DNA of 64,000 nt, from contig CAJNDS010002499.1 in assembly GCA_905221605.1 (NCBI GenBank), positions 212,001 to 276,000 of the forward strand, given 5' to 3'. The DNA comes from Symbiodinium natans. Its lineage: Eukaryota > Sar > Dinophyceae > Suessiales > Symbiodiniaceae. The notes under the pieces were generated by a model. That model saw only the letters and a program-made list of their open reading frames with translations. It did not search any database and was not told the DNA's origin. Positions 51,550 to 64,000 of this stretch are shown piece after piece. Both the position numbers and the translations under genes were made by a program. The stretch's first letter is position 1, and each line of letters opens with the position of its first letter.

Positions 51550-54500
51550 ACGCATATGCACACAAAAACATAAATCATATGACATATATGCTCACCCCCA
51601 CCCACCCCGCCCATGTCCTACCCCTCACCTATTAGCGCATGATGTAATTCATACAAGTACTGGAATTGGCAACCCCCAAAAAAACAGTATTTAGTTAGTT
51701 CAGTTCACGACATTACTGTAATCGAGAGTCAATTCTATGTTGCAACTTGTTCAAGTTAGCTGTTCGAGCTTCTTAGCTAATAGTACATTCGTCAGCTGTG
51801 AAAACCATCACAGGTTCATTGAAGAATCTGCAATGCAGTTTGGCTACTTTGCTAACAGACTGATGCACTTTCGCCTTTACTCTATGATAATACTAACGCA
51901 ATGACTGAAATTGGTATACCCTGGCTATAATCATCTGCCCCTCCCCAAAGCCACATTTCGCAGCCAGGGGGCCCATTTGATTTGTTAACAAAGGAGAACT
52001 TTGACTAGTTTGCACAGATTACTGGCCAAATAATTCTCGGGGAAGGCGATCACCATTGGCGGTTCCTTCCATTACGAAAGTTTTCCCTCGCCTAGCTGGC
52101 TAGCAATTACCTGCGACTCCACTTCTTTGGGTTTTCGACATTTAGCTCATCCTGACTTAAAGCAATTCATCCCTCAGGAAACGGGGACCTACATAATCTC
52201 ATGAGTTAAACTAGTTAGATTGTCCTTTCGCTTTCAAACACCTAACATTAGCTTGAGCCACGTAGTGGGCATAAGACATACCCCGCCCCCAATTGGACCT
52301 TAAAGAACGAGACAAGTACTACTTTCAGAAGCCTGCTCTATCAAGATTAGTTGAACTCTCCTTTCAATTCTTTGTACGTGGATAAGTCGACGAATTTATG
52401 AAGTTCATCCTGGGGGGGGGGGGAAGCTAATGACTAAGGCCAAATAAACTGCAATAGTTAGATTACATTCGCCCATTGAAAACATACCATGCAAGCCTGA
52501 CCCTCAGAGTTATGATTTGACATAGCCAGTCGTTCCTAGATAGCTTGAACGGAGGTCACCTCGATAAAGTCCAGCGCTTCTACTGCGCAGTGGCCTTTGA
52601 AGCCTATTCAAAGCCGCTGTGCTGTGGAAGAAGATGGCGCCCTTGAGAGGAAAACCCACCTGTCTCGAAAAAGCCCACTTTGGATCGGCCAGGTTCCAGA
52701 AACCATCAGTTTACGAGGGACAAGGAAAATGTGTTGGATCAGAAAAAACCATGTCTTACTAGGATTTGTGCTGGATGAAAACCATCCTTTTCTCGAAGAA
52801 AAACAACAACAACGACAAAAGCATACATGTTTTTCGGACCCATAGGGTTTTCCTGGGCCGGCCCAGTTCCAAAATAACATCCCTGCACTAGGCAAAAGGC
52901 CGCATCGGAGAAGAAGAACATCTTTATCTTTGCTGGGGGCATGATGCCACCTTTTCCAGAGAGAACATGATGGTGTGGGATCAAACGGCGCATCTTGACC
53001 GGGCCAGTTCGCTAGAAACCAGGTTGGTTCTCGGCTCTAGGGTCTACCTACACCTTGACGGCACCTTGATTGCACCTTCCTCAAACCTACATGGAAAACT
53101 ATACGCGACATCGACAGAATCGACCCATATGACCCACGTGCACAACTGCAGAGGCATTCCAGCAGCCTTCGCCGCAGACTGTTTCCCTGAAGGAACAAAG
53201 TCAGGAGCCAAGTCTTCATCTCAAATGAATTTTTAAAGAGGAAAGCTGGGTGACCCTTCTGAAGCCCGGCAAATGCCCACACGTTTTGTTGAGTCTTGGA
53301 ACACACAACAGCCCAGAACAATCGCTAATTCAGCCTTTTAACTCCCACGCTGCTCACAACGATCCCGAGCTATGTTGGAGCTAAGAGGTGGTCTACACTT
53401 TAGGGTCAGGTTGGGCCCTGCATTGCGGGGCTGACAAGTTCTAGGATTTCGAGTTCTAGGCAGGATTTGGGATGTTGCGCCTAGTGTAGATGACTGGACC
53501 ACTTCGAGCTTTCCTTGTCTGCACCATTTCAAGAACGTTGCAGGTTCAGCAGCGCCATGATACAAAACGAGGCAAGTCCAAGAAACCGCCCTCACAAACC
53601 TGAAACTCAGTTTTGTCTTGATTTCAGGCGGAATGTTGCCCACCGCTCTCTGCAATGGCGTAATCCTACATCCATCATTCTAGCGCCGCTGCGCACACAT
53701 GGTGAGTGAGAATGGACAGAGGGCTGCATGACAACACTAATTACGATCCTCAAGCTCAAAAAATCTTAGGGTAGAGCCTCTCCACTATGGTTGTGCATCG
53801 GGCACTGCTGCAGGAAGAAGTGGCTGGGCAACAACCCCTCAGGTTTCCTCACCGGAACTCCCGCAAAGAAATCGAGGCCCGAAGCATGGAGGATCAGGAT
53901 GGTTTTGGTGCTGGTCGAAGCTACCCCCCTCAACCTGAAACCCTGAAACCCTAGAAGCAGACTAGTTCTGAAAACTCCGAGCCCTGACTCCTGACAACCT
54001 CACCACACCAAGTCCGGACCATACCCCCCCCCCTTGCCCTGAACATCGTGTCTTGCCGGAAGACTCACAGGAAAACTGAAGGGGCTCGCCACGGGGCTCC
54101 ACTCGAGAGTGGATCACACCATGATTGCAGTCCTTGCGCTCGCCTCAGCCCGGAGGATGCAAAGCGAGCTCAATGGGGCGTTTCCGACACTAGGGGTCTA
54201 TGTGGAGGTCCATATTAGGGGTCCCTTTATTTTTGTAAACCCGCACTTCGGTTCCGCTGCATGATTCAGGACATGTCGATGGCCATTGCACAAGCGAGGC
54301 GTGCGCATTGTCGTTTCGCACATTTGGTTCAGGCGCAAAGTGCCACAACAAGGCGAGGTAAGACTCCAACAGGCTCTAGGACCTCTCAGAACCAACAAGC
54401 TTGGGAAATTCCATTAAGGCCCCCGGGGCTCCAGACATGCCCGCGTTACGTGAGACCGATGCACCGCTTTGGGAGACGTCGATGGGCGAAAGAAGCTCGG

Positions 54501-57500
54501 ATCGCTGCGTTGGTGCTTTGATGCGGCTGATGGCTTGCAAGATGTGCAACGGAAAATTCCGCGTCACCCCCAACAACTGCTACAAACGGGACCTCTGCAC
54601 AGTGATGAGGTGCCGTGGGTGTCACAGTACAAGTGAACACCTCCAACACTTGAGAGATGAACCTTTGCGCAACATGAGTGCTTGAAGTGGACAGCCTCTT
54701 GCCAGGCCGAGAAAGCTGCGTTTCTTTTTGTGTTTTCTTGTTTCTGGTCATGCCCCATCTCTGGCAGCTGGTAGCAGTCCGCAGCAGCTTGCTTTCTCAT
54801 CTGCACCCTGGCACACCCTTCATTCCGCGATTCGGGGTGATTTGCACATGATGTGCACTGGCCATGCGCTTGTCCCTTGGCTTAACCGAAAAGACCCGGT
54901 CTTTCACAACGCCCAAATCTGAATCCAAGCCCTGACCATGTTTTCGGCTGCGCTGGGGAGTCGGGCTGTAGTGTTGTATGTCCTGTATGTCTTGTATGCC
55001 CTTGTCTGTCCTTACATGTACGGGTCTTGTATCGTTTGGGACCCTGGGAGCCACCACACTTCACCGGCCGAGCGACGGGGGTATCGTTGGATTGGAGCAA
55101 AGCGCTTCTGCAGTCACGGTTGAAGATGACGGCCTGAGTCTCGAGGATCACGGCGGGGCTAAGAACGCCCAAAGTGCACAAAAACCCCAAGGACAGCTTG
55201 AACAACTCAGGAAGAACAGCTCCGTACTCAAAAGCCAAGCGCTAAGCGACTGAAGACTATAAATGGGATTTCAATGGTTTGCACCATCAAACGAGGGCTT
55301 GCAGGGCTTGGAGAGATCCCTGAGCAACGATAGAAGCTTTCACACGGAAGGCGCCATTGAAACCCTCAAACCCGTGTTCACGAAGACCTTCAAAGGCGCT
55401 CCAGCACATGGACAGACTAATTCTCGATGCGCGATGAGTTGCCTGAATTGCAATGAGACCTTTGGGCTTTGGGTGTGCATTTTGAGCTTGAAGCTCATTG
55501 CTGACAAAAGCTGACTTGCTGGCGGGCTTGGGCCGTATCCTGGGCTGTAAGGTAAAACAGTGCGAGTTCAGGATTCACGGTGCAGGGTTTGGATGTTTCA
55601 GGGTTTGGCCAAATGCTCTTTCCCCAATCTGAGAGCAATAAGGCTCTGGCTGGTGGCAAAAGGCTTGTGAAGAGCTTTGCAAAAGCCTTGCAGGGTAAGG
55701 CGAGCTTAACAGCTCGGCTTTTTTTGGCTGAAGCCTGAGTTGTCTCTTGAAGCCGTGCGAACCCGGCTGTTTCTCACAAGGAATACGTGATGAGAGCTGC
55801 GCACCTTGCATTACCTTCCAAGCATGTCGTTCGGATCAGGTGTGCGATCAACAGCAGCAGAGCATGGCAACAAAACCAACTGTCAAGGCCTTGATTGAAC
55901 GGTTTTTGTCGTTGCGTTTGTTGCGTGGCTGTCTTGGTGATCTTTGTTGTGAAGGTTACGCGTTGAAGCTTGACAGGCTCTGGTCAAGCCTACTCCATCT
56001 GCTCCAATGTGTTTGCTTTTGCTGAACATCTACGGAAGGTGGCCTCTCTGGACTCAGCACAAGTCATAAGCTGCTGGGCTGGATGTTCCATGCTGCTGAA
56101 ACTCAAGTACCTTTGCAACTGGCTGCCTGTGCTTTCAGCGGTCGCAGAACGAAAGCGTGTGCTTCAATCTTCGTGCGCCTGACAAGCCGAGAATCCCAAA
56201 AGCCCTCCACACCCGACCCTTGCTCTGTAGTGACCATAGACCCTCTTCCTGAAACTCCGGATCCAACAGGAGAATCCTCCCGAAAGCTCTCCTCCAAACC
56301 CTCGAGCCCTAAGTCCGAGCCCACGCGCCTCTGCGCCACCAAGGTCGGAACATTTTGCACGCGCAAACCGTTCCACCACCTGATTCAAGGGCTCCAAACC
56401 AAAGCCCTTCTAGTGGCACCCTTGCAGCAGTCCTCTTGAAAGCACAGCTCGCCAACTCAGTCTTGCCAGAAGCCTCCCCTGGGCCCTGGGCACACATCAG
56501 CTGCCGCGTGGGCAATCGCACCTGAGGGCTGCGACAATCAGGGGGTTTGGAGTTCGTGCGTTTTCCTATTTGCTCGTCGTCTTCAGTGGTTCCGGGCTGC
56601 CGTGTTTTAGTTTAGCATCTTGGCTTTGAATCTTGCGCAGATGATGCGCTGTGAAGCGTTTCGGGGGCTTTCTGAAGGGATGGCTCCAGAGCTTGGGGTT
56701 TGGAAACCTGCGTCTCCCCATCTAGCTTCATCTTGGCTCCTGCTCCCAGGTCCGACATCCTGTTGAGGCGCTGGGCTCACGGCCAATCCACTCATCAAAA
56801 GGCGGTGAAAGAGGTCGATACCTCGGTGCCGCCAGGGATTTCAGGGCAAGCAAGACGAAGACGCAGCTAGACTCCCAACACCGCCTGGGCACGCGGCTTA
56901 AGCTGTGCAGCGGCGGCACCTCTTTCACTTTCACTTTCAGGAGCCGGTCTGGAGTTGGGGGAGTGCTCGGCTTTGGTTTTTCGTTTCTGGGCTCGGCAGA
57001 TTCCCTGGAGGCTTGCAGAGTTCAACGAGGGCTTCACAGTCTAAACTTGCCAAAATGGTTCGCCTCAAAATGGACAGCCTCACATGTTTAACGCCCGAGA
57101 AGCTGAAATACCTGCCTCTTGGGAACCGTCGTTCATATCCTCATCTTGGCTCCCGAAGGCCTCCCATACCTCGAAGCATCGAGGCTAAATACTCAGTAGG
57201 GCCGGCAGGGCTTTTGGGTGCAGGAAGAGGTTGAGGTAAGGAAACTCGACCTTACATGCTTGGTTTGCTTACATGCTTTGCCAGCATCCGTCGAGCTTGA
57301 AAGTGCCGGGTGCGTTCCGCGACATTCTTGACCTTCAATTCCTTTTTGCAAAGCACGATACCTAAACTAAAAATTTCGGACCTACGATTTGGCTTGGAGA
57401 CTTGGCTTGGCGGTGGAAACCTCAGTAGATTGACGAGATAGTCCTCGAAGTGGGTCGCACAATTCCCTTCGCGCTTTAGGGTTGAGCCAGCTTTTGCAGG

Positions 57501-58649
57501 CGGGCCCTTCTACAGAACCAGGCTTTGGAACGAGGAGCATCTGCTTTATGTGTAGGGCTAAGGCCCAAGTCTCGGCTCTTTCACTCGTTGGGGCCTCAAG
57601 GCGTCATCTCAAGATCCTCCAGATGTTGCAACAAAGGAGGCTCTCCGACATCCACACCAGCGCATGGTTTCTACGCTTCCTTCCAAGTCCCCAAGCCTCC
57701 ATGTCAACCTCTGCAAGGCGCCTTGACCCCGGCCAACTCGGCGAAGTGCTCCAAGTGAAATTCGAAGCAGGCGGCCTCCCATAGGTTATCACAGTCCCAT
57801 GTAGGGCGGGGGGGGGGGGGTCTTACTCTCATGAACAACAACATAACCTTTTCGCTGCAAGGGTTCGGGAACTTCTGCGAGAACTGAACCATAAGAAATC
57901 ACAAAACCCGAAACATGTTGGAGGCACACAAAAGCACAGTTCCGCAACCGCAGCCCCAGAGTACACACAAAGCCATGGAAAGGATTCGGGCTCAGGGCTA
58001 GAGTTGAGCCTTCATGTCGTTTCACACGTGTGCTTATGGTACTAATGCACCTCCTTTGCCAGCTTTACATTCAACATATCTCATTCCATCATATGTAGTG
58101 TGCTATGTTTCTTGACTTTCCACCTTTGCGTAGATATCACATCTCACAAGACCACGCCCGTGCCAAAGGAGCTAAACTCAGGATGCCAGAACTGCAAAAC
58201 CGCTTAGACTTTGCGATGAGCTTTGCACGGCCGGCAGATAGCTCAGGAAGCAGAGGCTTGTGCCAAAATCACATAGAGACACGCAAAGCCCTAAACTCCG
58301 AACCCAAACCCGACGCAGTACAGCCACAAACATCGCCAGGCCTCAACATCCTCGGCATCATCACATCCATCCACTTCCTGCAAAAGCATCTCGGGGCTTT
58401 GGAGGCAGTTTCGAGGCAGCCACTGCTTGGACACACTTGGACCGCATCAGCAAGTCTGCAGCCGATGTCCGTGCGTGTGCAAGTGCGTGTTCTTGGTGTG
58501 GGCGTGTGGTGGTGCCCTCATGCGTGCACGTGCGTGCGAGTGCAAGCGTGCGTGGGTGCGCAGGAGCGCGTGTGCTCTTACGAATTCATACGCACATGAT
58601 GTATGCGCGTCTTTGCGCGTGCCATGCGCGCGCCAGTGTGTCTCGGTGC
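51550..58649. other. Host flank, nothing recognised
   Basis: The block 51695-52596 is AT-richer and unusually free of open frames on both strands. The rest is mixed sequence with G runs at 52412 and 57810. No gene, RNA or transposon domain is recognised. Confidence 0.5.
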
Positions 58650-60063
<1,414 letters not shown>

Positions 60064-60316
60064 GTGTTGCTCTTGTTGCTCTTGTTGCTCTTGCTGCTCT
60101 CGTTGCTCTTGTTGCTCTTGCTGCTCTTGCTGCTCTTGCTGCTCTTGTTGCTCTTGTGGCTCGTGCTTTGTTGCTCGTGCTGCTCTTGTTGCTCGTGCTG
60201 CTCTTGTTGCTCCTCTTGCTCTTGTTGTTGCTGTTGTTGTTGGTGCTGTTTGGTGTTGTTGCTGTTGGTGTTGGTGCTGTTTGGCATCGTTGCTGTTGTT
60301 GTTGGTGTTGTCCCTT

Positions 60317-60349
<33 letters not shown>

Positions 60350-60350
60350 T

Positions 60351-60388
<38 letters not shown>

Positions 60389-60530
60389 GTGTTGGTGTTG
60401 GTGTTGGTGTTGTCCCGTTTGCTGTTGCTTGTTGCCGTTGCCGTTACCGTTGCCGTTGCTGTTCCGGTTCCGCTTGCGGTTGCGCTTGCGGTTGCGCTTG
60501 CGGTTGCGGTTGCAGTTGCTGATGCGGTTG
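60064..60530. repeat. Imperfect GTT/GCT trinucleotide array
   Basis: About 470 bp of GTTGCTCTT, GCTGTT and GTTGCG units in blocks. Both strands give long low-complexity frames (Leu/Cys/Val or Gln/Asn/Ser), which I do not regard as genes. Confidence 0.9.
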
Positions 60531-61170
60531 CATGGTACTTCTCGCTCCGCTTGGGGAAAGAGGGAGAGAGTCAGGGTGGGCGAGGAAAAGAGTCTGTGGT
60601 GGCTTGGACCTTGAAGTGGTGGATTGCTTAGAGTATTCTTAGGAAAGACTGACAAACCTCCAACATGTCTAAAGATGCCACATACAGGGTCTAGTAGCGG
60701 GGCCTGGTACCCCAGTCCTCTCAAGCCGCAACCCTCTACCCACTGCGGTGGCGCACCACAAAGGTGCCACCATGTAGGAACTCAACAAGCCTTGCCATCT
60801 GGTCCTCGGTCGCTTTCGGGTTAAAGGGGGACACAGACAATCTTCCGGCTTGGAGGCTGTCAGTTTCTGCATGTGACGGCAGGATGTTACAGGAGGGGGT
60901 TGAGCTGTTTTTTGGCTCTCGGGGTGGAGCTCAGGCGAGCATTCTGTATGCAAAATACGGGTGCGAGTGCCTTGGGAAACATTAGGCGTGGAGGCACTTG
61001 GAGGGATCTCTGGACAGAAGATCTGACTGAAATTGGACTATAACAATTCAGGGCTTGCCAGGACCTTCCTGGGTCTGGGGTGTATCGGGTGCGTGGCTTA
61101 GAAGCAGGCTTGGGACTTCAAAGCTTTGCTAGTGTTGGTGGGGCCTTCCACCCCACTGAACCACGACCCC

Positions 61171-61220
61171 AAATTGCCCCAATTTGCCCCAAATCGCCCC
61201 GAATTGCCCCGAACTGCCCC
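61171..61220. repeat. 10-bp tandem repeat (AATTGCCCCR)n
   Basis: Five 10-bp units of the form RAATTGCCCC with point changes. Confidence 0.85.
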
Positions 61221-62950
61221 AGGTATCGCATCTCCGGCGATCTGTGAGCCCGGCCCGCGGCCAGTAAACCGTGACAGCGGATCCAGACGCGGCATGGCCT
61301 GGGCCAACACGCACAGAGGGGCCAAACACTCGTCAGAACGTTTTCTGGTTTCTTCAATGCAACGCGAAGACCTGTCCTAAAGCCCTACCCTCAACCCAAA
61401 TCGCCCCACTCGCTCACTGACCCACTTCTTTTCTCGAGCAGCGTTCGATCCTGCACTGGGGCCCACAGGGGCGGCTGGATTTTGGAGCCTCTGGTGTGTA
61501 AACAAGTGTTTCTTCGAACGGATGCCTGCCCCAAGAGCCCCAAGCAAGCTAAGGGTCCAGGCGAGTAAATCTAAGAGTCGGAAATTGTTCAAGGTGTAAG
61601 GCTCACGGTGCCCGACACCCGAAACGTAGCGCCACTGCCGAAGATCTTCTTGGTCTGGTGGCTTTGCACGCTGTCACAGCAGTGGTCTACAACTTTTCAC
61701 AGAGGCTACCAGGGCCTCCAGGGCCAGCACTGCTGCCCAAGAACGAATGCACAATTCAAACAGCCAGCCAACAATCGGATACGAGCATTAAATCATCTAG
61801 CGCCAGCACTTATCTAGCTTAGATCCCTCCAGATGTGTTGCCAGAGGCCTGGGCTGAACGTTGAGGATTCGGAGGCTCTTTTGCAGGGCAGCTTGCAGCC
61901 AACATTAAAGACCAAAGCCTAAGCTGGAGCTTTTGGCGTTCAGGGCTTGGGGTTCGCTGACAAACGGTCTGACCGTGCTGAAAACGATTGGCTTCTGAGG
62001 CGCAGGGGGCCTACTGGGACTTGGTCGCACAACCGTACAGACTGCAATAGCTGCCTGTTGCACAAGGCTCAGAAGAATGCTCGGCAGATTCCTGGGTGGT
62101 GCGTTTAGGGCTTAGCAACCAGGCCATGCGATGTCAGAACTGGTGTCGGAGGACTATGAACATCTCCTCTTTACCAAGACGACCGCACAGGCAGCCAAGC
62201 TTTAAAAGCACGCTGCGCCCTGATCCCCTAAGGCCCTAAGAGCTCAGCGCCTGAGATGGGGACCTTCAAGGCGCAACTTTTTGAAATGCCAAGCGTCACT
62301 CGCCGAAGGGGAAGCACTCTTCCGACTTTCCCAGGAATGGGCATTTCAGCGTGTACATCTCCTCGAACCTTGACAGGCTTAACTCTAACTAGCTCAGGGC
62401 ATCTCAGGATTGACGGTCGTCTATCGCCTGTCCCTTTTGGCTTCCCTCGACTCAACCTCTTCTTCCGGCCTCGCTTGACAGTGCGCGCGGATGTCGTGTG
62501 GAAAATTCGGTAGGACCTGATTCGCAGCAGGCAGGCGCTGTCAAGCTGAGACATCCTCGAGAGTGAATGAAAACGATTGGGTTTGTGGGGATGGCTAAGG
62601 ATTTCCTGAGGATCAATCGAGGCTCAACTGAGGATCGATGGTCGGTTGAGTTCAAGCCCTAAGTCCGGCTTCGCTTCAACGGACTCCTTGCGGCCCACAG
62701 CCCGGGCATGTCGAACCGGGGAGCAACTTCCTCTGACTCAAGCCCTGTGAAGTTCGGAACCTAAACGATGCAGCACTTGCAGTTCGTGGACTTTGCAAGG
62801 AAGGCTTCGAAAAAAAAAGAGACCTTTGAAGTCCAGAAAGTTCGAAGGTTTGGTGCCCCGCAAGAAACCCGAAACGCACAAAGCCGGCGTCGAAGACAGC
62901 CGATGCCTCCGATTTTTCGGCAAGTGTCGCCGAACTCCCTTGGGGCCCTA

Positions 62951-63005
62951 ATATGGGGTTTTGGGGGTTCTTATGGCATTTCTGCGGGGACCATAAGGGA
63001 ATTTC
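62951..63005 (+). repeat. Dispersed host repeat, copy D
   Basis: GGGGACCATAAGGGAAT here corresponds to GGGGTCCATAAGGGAAT on the minus strand of copy A; the rest is diverged. Confidence 0.5.
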
Positions 63006-63401
63006 ATTAATAAGTATACCGACCCTCTATTACTTTGCTGAACTGAGCATCCCGAACGCCGAGCTCTTCGAGACCCTCAAGGCGCTCCCTCAAAAGGTTA
63101 GAGAAGCTCAGGCAGTTGATGGGGGTTAGGTTGGGATAGCGCGGGGCTTGGGGCATTAGAGTTCCGAACCCTGTTAGGATGCCCGTCGGACAGGACGTCC
63201 GTCCGATAGTCTGGAGACCCAACGGGCTTTGGGAAGCTGAGGAGGTGGGTTTAGGGTTTCGACACATGAGGCCGCTTGAAGTCCCAGTTCTCAAGAGCTC
63301 AGGAGCAATCGTCCCCGGCCTGCTGCCAGTTGTTTAAGTACATGTACGACCAGGCAAGATTGAGGATGATCGCCAGCATGTTCCTGAAGCAAAAGAATAG
63401 T

Positions 63402-63426
63402 CCCTAAACCCTAAACCCTAAACCCT
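63402..63426. repeat. Interstitial telomere-like (CCCTAAA)3
   Basis: Three exact CCCTAAA units followed by CCCTGAA. Confidence 0.9.
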
Positions 63427-64000
63427 GAAGAGTGTCAGCTGCAGAAAAACAAGCAACCACGCCCTTCTCGGCAAAATCAAAGACGCGCTGCCCGTCACCG
63501 TGCCATGGAAATTCTTCCCGACTCCACGATCGATTCTTTCTTGCTGGCGAGGCTCAAGAGAAGCGACATGCTTGACTCGTTCCTGGGATGTTTATGCAGG
63601 GGTTCTGAAGCCTGGCACGGCTGTCGATACTGGAATTCTCAATACGATCGGGGAAATAGACTTATAAAGTTACTTGTGGTCCACCCCATGCTTGTGGGGG
63701 GCGCGACCTTCGCATGCCCCGCACTTCCTTATGCTCCGGAACCTGACTCCAGGCCCAGGTGCTCCATGCCCTCCGCTTTGTTCGACGTCTCCTCTTGGAG
63801 CAGGGAAGTTCGTCTGAAAAAACTGGGTTTTCACGCCCGAGTTTGCCCGATTCCTGCGATCCCTGCCAGTCAACCTCCCTGCACTTGGCGGATCGCCTTC
63901 TTCGGATGAGCAATCTTCGTTCGCTCGATGAAGCTGCCTCGCCGAGCTGTGATTAGATGACGGCTTTTTCAGGCCCAGGGCGTGAGGGTACGGTCGTCTA

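Larger units (their letters stand above)
60531..64000. other. Host flank, no supportable gene
   Basis: Contains a 10-bp minisatellite at 61171, dispersed repeat copy D at 62951 and a telomere-like tract at 63402. The 134-codon frame at 63505-63909 shows no recognisable domain. Confidence 0.5.

Noticed and set aside
51695..52596. ORF-free AT-richer block as a possible second degraded virus
   Set aside because: No viral motif, repeat end or coding trace is visible; low open-frame density alone is not evidence.

Overview
The window is nuclear DNA of a microbial eukaryote carrying one complete, apparently intact integrated Polinton-like virus (PLV, protein-primed polymerase type). The host flanks are of intermediate GC, rich in microsatellites and degenerate TTTAGGG-type telomere-like repeats, and hold no gene I can support. 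A dispersed repeat whose translation reads like VSEIRGT, together with the TTTAGGG repeats, recalls dinoflagellate sequence. That host assignment is from memory and is only a low-to-moderate-confidence guess.

Layout. 1-25657: host flank of repeats and non-coding DNA. 25658-46953: the 21.3 kb virus, bounded by 335-bp terminal inverted repeats that read as identical and sitting inside a host poly-G tract. 46954-64000: host flank with long GT, GTAT and CTG-like arrays.

Inside the element the left 3 kb (26.0-28.8 kb) has host-like base composition. It carries two cargo genes: one protein with a C-terminal ubiquitin-like domain and one ending in a CaaX-like box. These are followed by palindromic and degenerate tandem repeats. 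From 28770 rightwards the DNA turns sharply AT-rich and holds the viral core. In order: protein-primed DNA polymerase B (+); three small genes (-); an A32/FtsK-HerA packaging ATPase (+); a small protein with an N-myristoylation motif (-); a long fibre with a C-terminal S74 chaperone domain (-); a double-jelly-roll-like major capsid protein (-); a small gene (-); a class-3-lipase-like protein (-); and a jelly-roll-like minor capsid protein (+). Then comes a rightward run of probable virion or accessory proteins, a retroviral-type (rve) integrase and three small right-end genes.

Together these suggest a virus that replicates by protein priming, packages DNA into an icosahedral capsid with fibres, may use lipid-active and lipidated proteins at membranes, and integrates through its own integrase. 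I did not recognise a maturation protease, helicase or primase.

Two regulatory patterns stand out. A TACTTAA-type box lies 20-28 bp before the ATG of six non-structural genes, including the polymerase, and of no recognised structural gene. AT-rich hairpins occupy many gene junctions; they span the stops of convergent pairs or end exactly at the next start codon. Two 3' regions (fibre and major capsid) carry alternating hairpin arrays with compensatory base changes.
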